Origin: Psychrobacter sp. 72-O-c
GTDB taxonomy: Bacteria; Pseudomonadota; Gammaproteobacteria; Pseudomonadales; Moraxellaceae
Assembly: GCF_904846605.1 (NCBI RefSeq)
Contig: NZ_CAJHBI010000017.1
Span: forward strand, 1 to 64,000
Length of the DNA: 64,000 bases
Direction of reading: 5' to 3'
Shown here in pieces: positions 42,843-52,361 of the stretch (the first letter of the stretch is position 1; each line of letters starts with the position of its first letter). The position numbers and the translations under genes were made by a program. Below the pieces are notes generated by a model. That model made no database searches, was not told the DNA's origin, and worked only from the letters and a program-made list of their open reading frames with translations.

Positions 42843-44705
42843 ATGTTGTTGTCCCATTCAATCCGAACGCGTACTTACAAGCTTAACCGTACTGTTTTAC
42901 TGATAAGTGCTATAACCAGTATCGGTCTGAGTGCCTGTAGTACACAGCAGATGAGTAAGCCCGTAGCGGAAACGTCTAGCAGCACCGTAAGCCAACAGCC
43001 TGAAACTAACAAAGAGCCTTCAGCGCCTGTTGTGGTCTCAGGTGCTACCCCAGTCGTTGGAATAGTAAGTGCTGACCATGCCAGCAATAGTACCAACAGC
43101 CCCAATATGCTCACGCGTTCAGCATCTCAGTCTACGGTTATGCCATCATCAATAAGAGTCGCACCAGAAGCACGCGATAACTATCAAAAGAACGCAGCAA
43201 ATCCCGTTCATCGTACGGCCGATATGTCAGTCGCCACTTTATCTATCGATACCGACACTGGCAGCTATGCTAATGTTCGCCGCTATCTGAATGAAGGCCA
43301 ATTGCCACCTACCGCAGCAGTACGAGTTGAGGAGATGATTAATTATTTTCCTTATGACTTCTCGAACAGTCGTCGTCTTGGTCGCGCTCCTTTTGTGGTT
43401 GAGACTGAGATTGTCGACTCGCCATGGGATAAGGTAGAGCAAGGCAATCAAATTCTAAAAGTCGGTATTAAAGCCATTGACACCATGTATCCGGGGCAAT
43501 CTGGTAAAACTGACAGTACAAGTGTTCAGCTACCGCCTGCCAACTTAGTGTTTTTGGTCGATGTGTCAGGGTCGATGCAATCGCAAGATAAATTACCACT
43601 TGCCAAGTCAACGTTGAATCTATTATCCAAGCAACTGCGTGCTGAAGATAGTATCAGTATCGTCACTTATTCAGGGCGTACACAAGTGGTATTGCCAGCG
43701 ACTCGTGGTAATGATGTCGCCACTATTCAAGCGGCAATTGATGGTTTACAAGCGGCAGGTAGTACTAATGGCGAAGATGCTCTTAAGTTAGCTTACGCGC
43801 AGGCGAGTAAATCACTAAAAAAAGGCAGTATCAACCGTATCTTGATGCTAACTGATGGTGATTTTAACGTTGGTATTAGCGATGTTGACGAGATGCTAAA
43901 TTTGGTCAAAGCCAAACGCAATCGCGGCATTTCGCTATCAACTATCGGCTTTGGTCGTGGCAATCTCAACGATTATATGATGGAACAAATGGCCGATAAC
44001 GGCAATGGCAATTACAGCTATATTGACAGCTTAACGGAAGCTAAAAAAGTACTGAGTGACGAGCTTGCCTCCACCTTCAATACCGTTGCTAGTGACGTTA
44101 AAATTCAAATTGAATTTAATCCAGAGCAAGTTGAAGAGTGGCGTTTGATTGGCTACGAAAACCGCGTGCTCGCTGAGCAAGACTTTAATAATGACAAAGT
44201 TGATGCCGGAGAATTAGGAGCAGGCAAGGCAGTAGTGGCATTGTTTGAGATTACTCCCAAAGGTCAAACGGGTACTTTTGCACCGCGCCGTTATAAAGAA
44301 AATGCCGCGCAGAATACCCGTAAGTCAGCAAAGAATATCAACAGTACAGAATTAGGCTTCTTAAAAATACGCTATAAAGCCACGCAAAACTCAAAATCCC
44401 AGCTTATTGATATACCGATTAAATCAATTAGCAAAAGCGCCCCTTTAAATAAAGCTCATCCTGACACTCAGTTTGCGGTGGCAGTCGCCGGTTTCGGTCA
44501 GCGCCTACAGCAAAGCCCTTATATCAACAACTGGCAATATACTGACAGTAAACAGCTTGCTAATCAGAGCTTAAGCTATCGAACTGTGAGTGATCCTAAC
44601 GGTCTACGTCGCGGGTTTGTACAGTTAACGGAGCTTGCCGACGCCCTCCAACCTGCGGTAAACAACAATACGCACCCTTCTAAACAGAAAGTAAGCATGA
44701 AATAG
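42843..44705 (+). CDS. YfbK-like vWA-domain lipoprotein
   Basis: The 620-residue protein has a lipoprotein signal with LSAC (Cys32), a Ser/Thr/Pro-rich linker to about residue 120, and the YfbK N-terminal block (SVATLSIDTDTGSYANVRRY and VRVEEMINYFPYDF). A von Willebrand A domain with a complete MIDAS motif DVSGS (Asp240-Ser244) follows, then the second motif TNGEDAL and LTDGDFNVG, and a C-terminal DUF3520-like domain. It is expected on the periplasmic face of a membrane; the MIDAS implies metal-dependent protein binding. The function of this family is not established. The start is supported by AAGGAA. It stands alone. Confidence 0.87.
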   Translation: MLLSHSIRTRTYKLNRTVLLISAITSIGLSACSTQQMSKPVAETSSSTVSQQPETNKEPSAPVVVSGATPVVGIVSADHASNSTNSPNMLTRSASQSTVMPSSIRVAPEARDNYQKNAANPVHRTADMSVATLSIDTDTGSYANVRRYLNEGQLPPTAAVRVEEMINYFPYDFSNSRRLGRAPFVVETEIVDSPWDKVEQGNQILKVGIKAIDTMYPGQSGKTDSTSVQLPPANLVFLVDVSGSMQSQDKLPLAKSTLNLLSKQLRAEDSISIVTYSGRTQVVLPATRGNDVATIQAAIDGLQAAGSTNGEDALKLAYAQASKSLKKGSINRILMLTDGDFNVGISDVDEMLNLVKAKRNRGISLSTIGFGRGNLNDYMMEQMADNGNGNYSYIDSLTEAKKVLSDELASTFNTVASDVKIQIEFNPEQVEEWRLIGYENRVLAEQDFNNDKVDAGELGAGKAVVALFEITPKGQTGTFAPRRYKENAAQNTRKSAKNINSTELGFLKIRYKATQNSKSQLIDIPIKSISKSAPLNKAHPDTQFAVAVAGFGQRLQQSPYINNWQYTDSKQLANQSLSYRTVSDPNGLRRGFVQLTELADALQPAVNNNTHPSKQKVSMK

Positions 44706-44924
44706 TATATAGTAAACATTTATTGGTATTTATCTAATGACTGTTAAAGACCTCGTTATTATCTTTATAAGATGTTGATATAAATGATTTTATTGTCCGT
44801 CAAGTAACTTCGTGGACTCAAGTGCCAATTTTTTGTATTGAGTAGTTTAAGCAAAGTGTGTATGTTAAAGAACAAAGGGGTATTCACCGCTAATTGCATA
44901 AAATTCATTAGGAGAAACAAGATT

Positions 44925-46661
44925 ATGGACAATCAAGGCCAAGGCAATTTAACCCGTCGTGATGATAAAGTCTGGCTAAAAACTTATGAAGAGCTTGGAC
45001 TGACCTACGATATCGATTTACCGGCTGACAATACCTCGCTTATCGATATTTTTGAGCAAAGTTTTGCTCAAAATGGCGACAAAAAGGCATATATATGCAT
45101 GGGTTCTTCGCTAAGCTTCCAAGAAGTGGATTTATATAGTCGCCAATTTGCCGCTTATCTACAGTCATTAGGACTGGTCAAAGGTGATAAAGTCGCGGTG
45201 ATGATGCCCAATATTTTACAATTGCCCGTAGCCGTCATTGGCGTACTGCGTGCAGGTCTCACTTTGGTTAACGTTAATCCGTTATACACGACCCGAGAGC
45301 TTGAACATCAACTGACCGATTCTGATTCCAAAGCGCTGATTATGGTCGAAAATTTCGCCAAAACCTATCAAGATATTGGCCGTAAAGTAGTGGATCATGT
45401 GGTTATTACGGGCATGGGCGACTTGATGGGCACGCTCAAAGGCTTCATGGTCAACACGGTCGTCCGTCATGTCAAAAAACTAGTACCAGACTACAAGATT
45501 GCCAATAGCGTGAGCTTCAAAGATGCGCTTAAGCAAGTCACTGCCAGTAAGTACAAGCGTCCCAGCAATATTGTGCTCGATGATATCGCTGTCCTGCAAT
45601 ATACTGGTGGTACTACTGGTGTGGCGAAAGGCGCGATGCTAACTCACAAAAACTTGGTAGCAAACTTAATTCAGTCTAATACCTTTTTGGGCACCGCCTT
45701 TGATGATTTTGATCGCAGGGGTGAGCAGCCCGTGATTATGACGGCTTTGCCGTTGTATCATATTTTCTCATTCACGGTTTGTGGTATGTTCGGTCTGTAT
45801 CGAGGTTGCGTCGTGCTATTAGTGCCCAACCCACGCGACCTTGACAGCTTGTTAAAAGCATATAAAGCTACTCCACCAGCATTCTTCCCAGCGGTAAACA
45901 CCTTATTTAATGCGCTTGCCAATAATGAAGAATTTAAAGCCATGGACCATAGTAAGTTGCGTATGTCGATGGGTGGCGGGATGGCAGTGCTAAGTGCAAC
46001 CGCAGAAAAATGGCGTCAGGTAACGGGTAATATTGTTGTTCAAGGTTATGGTCTGTCTGAAACATCTCCGGTCGCGACTGCCAACCCTTATAATAGTCCG
46101 ACGTTTACCGGCACGATTGGTGTACCTATGCCTGCTACCGACATCGCGATCCTAGATGAAGCGGGTAATGAGGTGCCACTTGGCGAGCGTGGGGAGATCG
46201 GCGTTCGTGGCCCACAGGTGATGAAAGGCTACTGGAATCGCGAAGATGCCACGGCTGAGTCTATGACGCCGGACGGATTTTTCCGTACTGGCGACATCGG
46301 CATTATGTCTGAAGATGGTTATGTGACCATCGTCGACCGCAAGAAGAACATGATTTTGGTTTCTGGCTTTAACGTTTATCCGAATGAAATTGAAGAGGTC
46401 ATGGCCGGTCATCCAAAGATTTTAGAATGCGGTGTCATTGGTGTTACAGACGAAAAAAGTGGTGAATCTCCGAAAATTTTTGTGGTACGTAAAGATACTA
46501 GCCTTACCGCTGAAGAGGTCATTGCCTATGGTAAAGAGCATTTGACTGGCTATAAGCGCCCACGTCATGTTGAGTTTATCGATGAGCTACCAAAGACAAA
46601 CGTCGGTAAAATCTTACATAAAGATTTGCGTAAACTTGAAGAAGATAGACAAGCTAAATAA
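44925..46661 (+). CDS. fadD: Long-chain fatty acid-CoA ligase (first of tandem pair)
   Basis: The enzyme activates fatty acids with ATP and CoA for beta-oxidation. From ATG 44925 (AGGAG at 44910-44914) it has 578 residues. It shows the AMP-binding P-loop YTGGTTGVAKGAM, the linker motif GYGLSETSPV, the FACS signature with FFRTGDIGIM and DRKKNMILVSGFNVYPNEIE, and the C-terminal catalytic lysine in TNVGKILHKDLR. The frame is open 29 codons further upstream, but without a ribosome-binding site. A second, similar gene follows after a terminator, like fadD1/fadD2 of Pseudomonas. Confidence 0.94.
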   Translation: MDNQGQGNLTRRDDKVWLKTYEELGLTYDIDLPADNTSLIDIFEQSFAQNGDKKAYICMGSSLSFQEVDLYSRQFAAYLQSLGLVKGDKVAVMMPNILQLPVAVIGVLRAGLTLVNVNPLYTTRELEHQLTDSDSKALIMVENFAKTYQDIGRKVVDHVVITGMGDLMGTLKGFMVNTVVRHVKKLVPDYKIANSVSFKDALKQVTASKYKRPSNIVLDDIAVLQYTGGTTGVAKGAMLTHKNLVANLIQSNTFLGTAFDDFDRRGEQPVIMTALPLYHIFSFTVCGMFGLYRGCVVLLVPNPRDLDSLLKAYKATPPAFFPAVNTLFNALANNEEFKAMDHSKLRMSMGGGMAVLSATAEKWRQVTGNIVVQGYGLSETSPVATANPYNSPTFTGTIGVPMPATDIAILDEAGNEVPLGERGEIGVRGPQVMKGYWNREDATAESMTPDGFFRTGDIGIMSEDGYVTIVDRKKNMILVSGFNVYPNEIEEVMAGHPKILECGVIGVTDEKSGESPKIFVVRKDTSLTAEEVIAYGKEHLTGYKRPRHVEFIDELPKTNVGKILHKDLRKLEEDRQAK

Positions 46662-46745
46662 TAGCTAGAGCTGGTGTCAAAATCGAAGCCAAAGTTAGTT
46701 TCAGCGTTTTACCATAAGTTAAATGTTAATCAGTAACAAAAAAAC

Positions 46746-46780
46746 GATAAGGTTGCCTATGTGCGGCCTTATCTTTTTTT
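46746..46780 (+). terminator. Terminator after the first fadD
   Basis: GATAAGGTTGC and GCGGCCTTATC pair (two G-U) around CTATGT, followed by a run of T. Confidence 0.87.
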
Positions 46781-46942
46781 TATTAACGTTTTTAGTTGAG
46801 GATAGACAGTACACATAGAGAATTTTTGGCAAAACTGCTATAGTGCCCGTCAATATTACCCTCTATTTGGCTCTAAAAGATCCTGGGCTTGGGCTCTACA
46901 AATCTTATAAAGATATTTTAGCGTTTTAAATTTAGTGACCGA

Positions 46943-46971
46943 TTAATAACTAGATTGGCGACTGCTATAAT
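46943..46971 (+). promoter_or_regulatory. Candidate promoter of the second fadD
   Basis: TTAATA (46943-46948), 17 nt and TATAAT (46966-46971) form a sigma-70-like promoter about 140 nt before the start. The rest of 46781-47113 contains a related string ACTGCTATAGTG (46834-46845), similar to ACTGCTATAATG at 46961-46972; I see no recognised FadR or PsrA site. Confidence 0.45.
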
Positions 46972-47113
46972 GGCTGTTGGTTCAGAAAATGACTGTTTAT
47001 CTATATATTATCTATAACAGGTTTCTTGTTTAACGAACAGTCACCAACGAACACTGTATTTGCATCTTCATTAGATTATTCTATATTTTTAATGGTAACA
47101 TTTAGGGAAAGTT

Positions 47114-48919
47114 ATGACGGACAGTATCAATAAATCAACGCCTGACCATAAGCCAAGCAAAGGCAAAGAAGCGGGCGTGAATGATGCCCAATCGGTAGCT
47201 GAGATGACCGCATTTCCGACTATGCCGATCATCCCTAGCGATAGACCGTGGCTCAACGCTTATGAGCGCTATGGTATCAGCCCCACTATTGATATGCCAG
47301 ATAACAGTACCTCTTTGCTTGAGGTCTTTGAGCGTAACTTTCAGTGTTATGGGCAAAAACCTGCCTATATCTGCATGGGTGCCTCGATAAGCTATAAGCA
47401 ACTCGATCTATATAGCCGTCAGATCGCCAGCTATTTACAGTCGCTAGGATTGGTTAAAGGTGACAAAGTTGGCGTAATGATGCCTAACATTTTGCAGTAT
47501 CCTATTGCTGCCCTCGGTATCATCCGTGCGGGCATGGTTTTGGTCAACGTTAACCCGTTATATACCAGCCGTGAGCTTTCTCATCAGTTGCGTGATAGCG
47601 GCACAAAAGCCTTATTCATTGTTGAAAACTTCGCTAAGACTTATCAAGAAGCTGAAAATAAGGGCCAAGTTGAGCACGTCGTTGTTTGTAATCTTGGTGA
47701 TATGCTAGGACTGGTCAAAGGCACTGTGGTCAATCTAGTTGCGCGCCATATCAAAAAAATAATTCCTTCTTATAGTTTGCCTAAAAGCATTGACTTTAAG
47801 CAGGCGCTAAACGCGGTATCGGCCAGCAAGTATAAGCGTCCTGATCTAAATTTAAACGATGTGGCCTTGTTACAATATACCGGTGGTACGACAGGTGTGG
47901 CCAAAGGCGCAATGCTGTCTCACGGTAACTTAGTCGCTAATATGCTGCAGATTAGCGTGTTGATGAACAGCGCTTTTGAAGATGATGCTAACGCTGACGA
48001 TGTGATTTTAACCGCGTTACCCCTATACCATGTGTTCTCATTTATGGTTTGCGGTATGTATGGCATGTACGAAGGCTACACGGGGTTATTGATTCCGAAT
48101 CCGCGTGATTTAGATGGTCTGATTAAAGAAATGGCCAAATATAAGCCCTCATTTATCCCAGCAGTAAATACTTTATTTAATGGTTTGGTGCATAAAGACA
48201 GCTTTGCGGAACTAGATTTTTCCAACTTAAAGGCAGCTATTGGTGGCGGCACGTCAGTATTGCCTAGCGTTGCAAAAGAGTGGCATAAAATTACAGGCTT
48301 ACCTATCGTCGAAGGATATGGCTTGTCTGAAACCTCACCAGTTGTAGCCTTTAATCCGATGACTATTGCTGAATTCACTGGCAAAATTGGTATTCCAGCG
48401 TCTAGCACCGACGTTGTATTGATTGATGATGACGAAAGTGAAGTCGCCATCGGTGAGCGCGGTGAGATTTGTGTGAAAGGCCCGCAAGTGATGATTGGCT
48501 ACCAGAACCGTCCTGATGAAACAGCGGAAACTTTTACGGCGACTGGTTATTTAAAAACGGGTGACATCGGTATCATGGATGAAAAAGGCTTTATCAAAAT
48601 CGTTGACCGCAAAAAAGATATGATTTTAGTTTCTGGATTCAACGTCTATCCTAATGAAATCGAAGAGATCATAAGTGAACATCCAGCGGTAGTAGAGTGC
48701 GGCGCGATTGGTATACCAAGTGAGGAACGTGGCGAAGATCCCAAGATTTTTGTGGTCAAAAAGGGCAACGTAACTGAACAAGAATTGCTCGACTTTGGCA
48801 AAAAGAACATGACCGGCTACAAGCGTCCCCGTCATGTACAGTTCGTTGATGAACTACCAAAATCAAACGTTGGTAAGATCCTTCGTAAAGAATTGCGTAA
48901 GATGGAAGGTTTAGACTAA
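47114..48919 (+). CDS. fadD: Long-chain fatty acid-CoA ligase (second of tandem pair)
   Basis: The 601-residue paralogue carries the same motifs as its neighbour: YTGGTTGVAKGAM, GYGLSETSPVVAF, YLKTGDIGIM, DRKKDMILVSGFNVYPNEIE and NVGKILRKELRKM. It has about 25 extra, polar N-terminal residues before the shared core (NAYERYGISPTIDM). AGGGAAAG precedes the ATG. The two ligases are probably a lineage duplication with different chain-length preference or regulation; the separating terminator and the new promoter mean separate expression. Confidence 0.94.
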   Translation: MTDSINKSTPDHKPSKGKEAGVNDAQSVAEMTAFPTMPIIPSDRPWLNAYERYGISPTIDMPDNSTSLLEVFERNFQCYGQKPAYICMGASISYKQLDLYSRQIASYLQSLGLVKGDKVGVMMPNILQYPIAALGIIRAGMVLVNVNPLYTSRELSHQLRDSGTKALFIVENFAKTYQEAENKGQVEHVVVCNLGDMLGLVKGTVVNLVARHIKKIIPSYSLPKSIDFKQALNAVSASKYKRPDLNLNDVALLQYTGGTTGVAKGAMLSHGNLVANMLQISVLMNSAFEDDANADDVILTALPLYHVFSFMVCGMYGMYEGYTGLLIPNPRDLDGLIKEMAKYKPSFIPAVNTLFNGLVHKDSFAELDFSNLKAAIGGGTSVLPSVAKEWHKITGLPIVEGYGLSETSPVVAFNPMTIAEFTGKIGIPASSTDVVLIDDDESEVAIGERGEICVKGPQVMIGYQNRPDETAETFTATGYLKTGDIGIMDEKGFIKIVDRKKDMILVSGFNVYPNEIEEIISEHPAVVECGAIGIPSEERGEDPKIFVVKKGNVTEQELLDFGKKNMTGYKRPRHVQFVDELPKSNVGKILRKELRKMEGLD

Positions 48920-48964
48920 CGTAGACTATAGTCAGAAAAACAGACGTTTTTCGATACTAAAATT

Positions 48965-49000
48965 AGGCAAAACAAAGGCAATTTTGCCTTCGTTTTGCCT
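48965..49000. other. 36-nt near-perfect hairpin in the fadD-rph gap
   Basis: AGGCAAAAC-A-AAGGCAA and TTGCCTT-C-GTTTTGCCT pair over 16 of 17 positions with a two-base turn. It lies 45 nt after the fadD stop codon. Only a weak T-run follows, so termination is possible but not typical. The rest of 48920-49269 is AT-rich without other features apart from the rph Shine-Dalgarno TAGGAA. Confidence 0.65.
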
Positions 49001-49269
49001 ATAACCTTGGTCAAAATGACAAGTTGTGAGCCGACACGTATCTTGCTATTAGACCATTGTCACGTTAGGATATCTCATAATTTAAGCCTGCTAAGCTGCC
49101 TGATAATTGTTTATTATCATATGTTTTAATAGGCTACTTATTGATTAAATATTTACTGATTTACTGTTTGTTAATCAAATAGACACCGATTCAAAAAAAG
49201 CAGATTTAAAAACTATAGATTCAAAATCTACAGACAGACTGCTTTTATAACCTTGTATTAGGAATTTTT

Positions 49270-49986
49270 ATGCGTACTGATAACCGTGAGCTCGACCAAC
49301 TTCGCTCGATTAGCTTTGAGCGCCACTATACCAAGCATGCCGAAGGGTCAGTGTTGGTCAGCTTTGGTGATACCAAAGTATTATGCACCGCCAGTGTTGA
49401 ATCCGGCGTCCCACGCTGGTTAAAAGGCAAGGGCAAAGGCTGGATTACTGCTGAATACGGTATGTTGCCTCGCGCGACTAATACTCGTAACCAACGCGAA
49501 GCGGCGCGCGGTAAGCAATCGGGTCGTACCCAAGAGATTCAACGCTTAATCGGTCGTAGCCTGCGCGCTATGATTGACCTAAGCAAACTGGGCGAAAATA
49601 CTATTTATCTCGATTGTGATGTGTTGCAAGCAGATGGCGGCACGCGTACTGCCAGTGTTACCGGTGCTGCTATCGCGTTAATCGATGCGCTTGAAAGTAT
49701 TCAAAAAACCAAAAAGCTCAAAGCTGATCCACTCATTGGCTTAGTCGCTGCGGTCTCTGTAGGCATGAAAGATGGCGAAGCTTATCTAGACTTAAATTAT
49801 GAAGAAGATGCCAGCTGTGATACTGATTTGAACGTGGTTATGACCCAAAAAGGCGAATTTATCGAGCTGCAAGGTACTGCTGAAGAAAAACCATTTACCC
49901 GTGCCCAAGCTGATGACATGCTGATCCTAGCCGAAAAAGGTATTGCTGAGCTTATTACTATGCAAAAGACTGCTTTAGGCTGGTAA
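49270..49986 (+). CDS. rph: Ribonuclease PH
   Basis: RNase PH trims tRNA 3' ends by phosphorolysis. The 238-residue protein has the full family length with [12 protein letters not shown] at the start, the phosphate-binding block [35 protein letters not shown] and the C-terminal [19 protein letters not shown]. It appears intact, unlike the frameshifted rph of E. coli K-12. TTAGGA precedes the ATG. Confidence 0.97.
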   Translation: MRTDNRELDQLRSISFERHYTKHAEGSVLVSFGDTKVLCTASVESGVPRWLKGKGKGWITAEYGMLPRATNTRNQREAARGKQSGRTQEIQRLIGRSLRAMIDLSKLGENTIYLDCDVLQADGGTRTASVTGAAIALIDALESIQKTKKLKADPLIGLVAAVSVGMKDGEAYLDLNYEEDASCDTDLNVVMTQKGEFIELQGTAEEKPFTRAQADDMLILAEKGIAELITMQKTALGW

Positions 49987-50085
49987 CTTCGTTAGATTAA
50001 TAGTTTTCATCGCTAATTGCTATTTCAATTAACTTTTAGCTGCCTTCTAATTTTTATTTAATGATCTCGCAACAGGTAGTAATGC

Positions 50086-50577
50086 ATGCTTAAGCTGACT
50101 GATGACGGCGCAAAGATTACCTTACAAGGACAGCCCCAAGCACTAGACAATGGGCTGTTTTGGTTTGGTGCGGCGTTATTAGTAGGCGCAGTTGCCGTAG
50201 CGATGGTGATGAGTCTGTTACCTGTGAGATGGTCTATTGGCGCGCTTGCATTATTGATTGTCGGTAGTTTTGTTTTTAATCGGCAGCGACAACAGCGTAA
50301 AAAAGCCATGAGCGGTCATATTAGTAGCGGTATTTTATGGGTGAAAGATGGTGAACTGGTACATGACAGTCAAGGTAAACGTAACCATATCCTTCTGGTA
50401 GAAGGTGATAAAATCACCCTAGATGGTGAGCAGCTACAGATCGTTGGTGCTGACAGTGTACGTAAATACCATATCAACGGCTTTGATAATGAAAAAGAAG
50501 CTCAAGCAACCAAAGCTATATTAGAAGGGCAGGCGCTAAACAAACGCCATGCCAATATTAAGATGAACAGCGATTAA
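50086..50577 (+). CDS. Two-helix membrane protein of unknown function
   Basis: The 163-residue protein has a short N-terminal segment, two adjacent membrane helices (about 23-42 and 46-65: WFGAALLVGAVAVAMVMSLL and SIGALALLIVGSFVF), a basic stop (RQRQQRKK) and a cytoplasmic beta-rich domain of about 90 residues. AGGTAG precedes the ATG. It lies 100 nt behind rph, possibly in the same transcript. I do not recognise the family. Confidence 0.75.
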   Translation: MLKLTDDGAKITLQGQPQALDNGLFWFGAALLVGAVAVAMVMSLLPVRWSIGALALLIVGSFVFNRQRQQRKKAMSGHISSGILWVKDGELVHDSQGKRNHILLVEGDKITLDGEQLQIVGADSVRKYHINGFDNEKEAQATKAILEGQALNKRHANIKMNSD

Positions 50578-50594
50578 AATGAGCAACGCTTAAT

Positions 50595-50683
50595 CCTGTT
50601 TTTTTTCCCTCTTTCCTTTTTTGTTTTAATTCTTCCGGTTTTTTTCCCTACCTTTTATCTTGATTTGTCCTCCTTTTATCGCC
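50595..50683 (+). other. Pyrimidine-rich tract
   Basis: About 90 nt between two genes contain only about a dozen purines on the plus strand, with several runs of six to eight T separated by CCC. It follows the stop codon of the membrane protein gene by some 20 nt. It has no stem, so it is not a normal intrinsic terminator; a C/U-rich RNA would suit Rho loading. Confidence 0.7.
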
Positions 50684-50781
50684 TGACCGTAATTAATAGT
50701 GCTTGCAGTCTCTGGTCTAAATGGTTTATAACTACAAGCTGATAACCTGATTATCACTACCATATTGACAAGGAGCTGGTC

Positions 50782-51645
50782 ATGCCACCATTGTTGGCTG
50801 TTGCCTCGCATAACGTATTATTTGCTAAATCTGCTATAACCAAACTCACCACTATAAAAAAAGCCCCTGCTGCCGCGTTGCTAACATTATTCTTAGGATG
50901 TACAAGTTACGTCCATGCCGATAGTATGAGCGCGCTTATTGCACAAAAATCAGCCCAGCCTGAATTAATGGCTCGCTACACACGATCATCAGTAGCAGTA
51001 CCTGCTGCCAAGATTAGCACCCGCTCAACCATTCAACGTGTTCGTACCGATCGAACGAACGCTGTTAATCCTAGACCTGCTTCTAGTCTTAACCGTTTTA
51101 ATAACTTTAATAATCAGGTTTTAAGCAAACCTATTGCTACTACTTCTTATCGTTATCCTGACGTGCAACGACAATCGCCAGCCGTACTACCTACGTTTTT
51201 ATCTGGTAGTTATGACAATGTGGATAGTGAATACTTACCGCTGCTAAGCAGGGCTGAGACCCAAAGTAGCACCGCTGCCCGAGAAGTTATTAGTACAGCG
51301 CGTGCTATGGCTTTAAATGAGCGTACCATTATTCAAGGTGGCTGTTGGGATTATCTTAATGCCGTTTTTAATCGGGCAGGGGTAACGCGAGACACGGTAC
51401 ATAAAGGCGCTTATAGCCAAGGGCCTTATGCTAATAGTAGTGAGATTGAGGTGGGTGACTGGCTGTATTACATCAATCACGGCTACAATGGTGTCGAGCA
51501 TAGCGGGCTGTTTGTTGGCTGGGTCGATGAAGCTGACAAACAAGCGCTAATATTAAGTTATGCCGGAGAAAGTCGCCGTGAGCCTGCTCGCTATCGAGTT
51601 TATGATTTGAGCAACGTCTATCAAATCATGCGCCCGACTGTTTAA
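50782..51645 (+). CDS. Secreted NlpC/P60-like protein
   Basis: The 287-residue protein has an N-terminal signal region (hydrophobic AAALLTLFLG, possible cleavage after YVHA, about residue 46), a disordered Arg/Asn/Ser-rich middle (50-160) and a C-terminal domain at about 165-287. That domain follows the NlpC/P60 plan: Cys188 in GGCWDYLNAVFNRAGV, a turn IEVGDWLYYI and His240 in VEHSGLFVGWVD. If active it would be a cell-wall cysteine peptidase. The usual DCSG is GCWD here. AAGGAG supports the start. The assignment is by eye, and the catalytic third residue is not certain. Confidence 0.7.
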   Translation: MPPLLAVASHNVLFAKSAITKLTTIKKAPAAALLTLFLGCTSYVHADSMSALIAQKSAQPELMARYTRSSVAVPAAKISTRSTIQRVRTDRTNAVNPRPASSLNRFNNFNNQVLSKPIATTSYRYPDVQRQSPAVLPTFLSGSYDNVDSEYLPLLSRAETQSSTAAREVISTARAMALNERTIIQGGCWDYLNAVFNRAGVTRDTVHKGAYSQGPYANSSEIEVGDWLYYINHGYNGVEHSGLFVGWVDEADKQALILSYAGESRREPARYRVYDLSNVYQIMRPTV

Positions 51646-51681
51646 TATAGATTGTTTAACAAAGCCCGTTTATTTAAACAT

Positions 51682-51723
51682 AAAAAAGCGTCCACAACTT
51701 ATCAAGGTTGCGGACGCTTTTTA
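51682..51723. terminator. Bidirectional terminator
   Basis: AAAAAAGCGTCC and GGACGCTTTTT, with an inner CAAC/GTTG pair, form a strong stem between converging genes (NlpC/P60-like gene and hemJ). Confidence 0.9.
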
Positions 51724-51764
51724 TTTTAGAATGGCTTCAAAGTCAGCTTAGAGGTGTACAAACT

Positions 51765-52199
51765 CTAGAATGGTTTAACCACCACTAAAATGACGATGAT
51801 GACTAAAGCAAAGACTGGTACTTCATTGAACCAACGCCAAAAAACATGTGACTTGTATTGTGGATTATCAACCAGCTTCTTACGATAAAAACCACATGCG
51901 CCATGATAAGCAGAAAGTAGAACCACTAACAGTAGCTTGACGTGTAGCCAGCCTTGGGTTTTGTATACATCCCAACCCAAAAATACCATCCACAAACCAA
52001 AGGCCCAAGTTGCTATCATCGATGGGGTCATAATACCGCGGTATAGTTTGCGCTCCATAATGATAAAGCGCTCATGACTGATCTTATCATCGCTCATTGC
52101 ATGATAAACATACAAGCGCGGTAGATAAAAAATTGCCGCAAACCAAGTGACCATTGAGATAATGTGGGCCGCTTTAATCCAGTTAAAATAATCCGCCAT
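51765..52199 (-). CDS. hemJ: Protoporphyrinogen oxidase HemJ
   Basis: HemJ oxidises protoporphyrinogen IX to protoporphyrin IX in haem synthesis and is the form used by many bacteria lacking HemG and HemY. The 144-residue inner-membrane protein has four helices and the family signature WIKAAHIISMVTWFAAIFYL followed by PRLYVYHA, with the conserved His of the first helix. AAAGGA seven bases before the ATG supports the start. bioB lies 160 nt upstream on the same strand. Confidence 0.92.
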   Translation of the reverse strand: MADYFNWIKAAHIISMVTWFAAIFYLPRLYVYHAMSDDKISHERFIIMERKLYRGIMTPSMIATWAFGLWMVFLGWDVYKTQGWLHVKLLLVVLLSAYHGACGFYRKKLVDNPQYKSHVFWRWFNEVPVFALVIIVILVVVKPF

Positions 52200-52361
52200 G
52201 GCCTAATCCTTTGTTATCAGTCTTTTATTATTTGGTCTCTTAATGTTCTATTTCTTACTATCGATAAACGCTGACAAGCCCAAACCTAGGTTATAACGGT
52301 TGCAATGCTGGCAAGATTAGCGCAGACAACCGAAGGATAAGGGTAGCAGCACGCAATTAAA

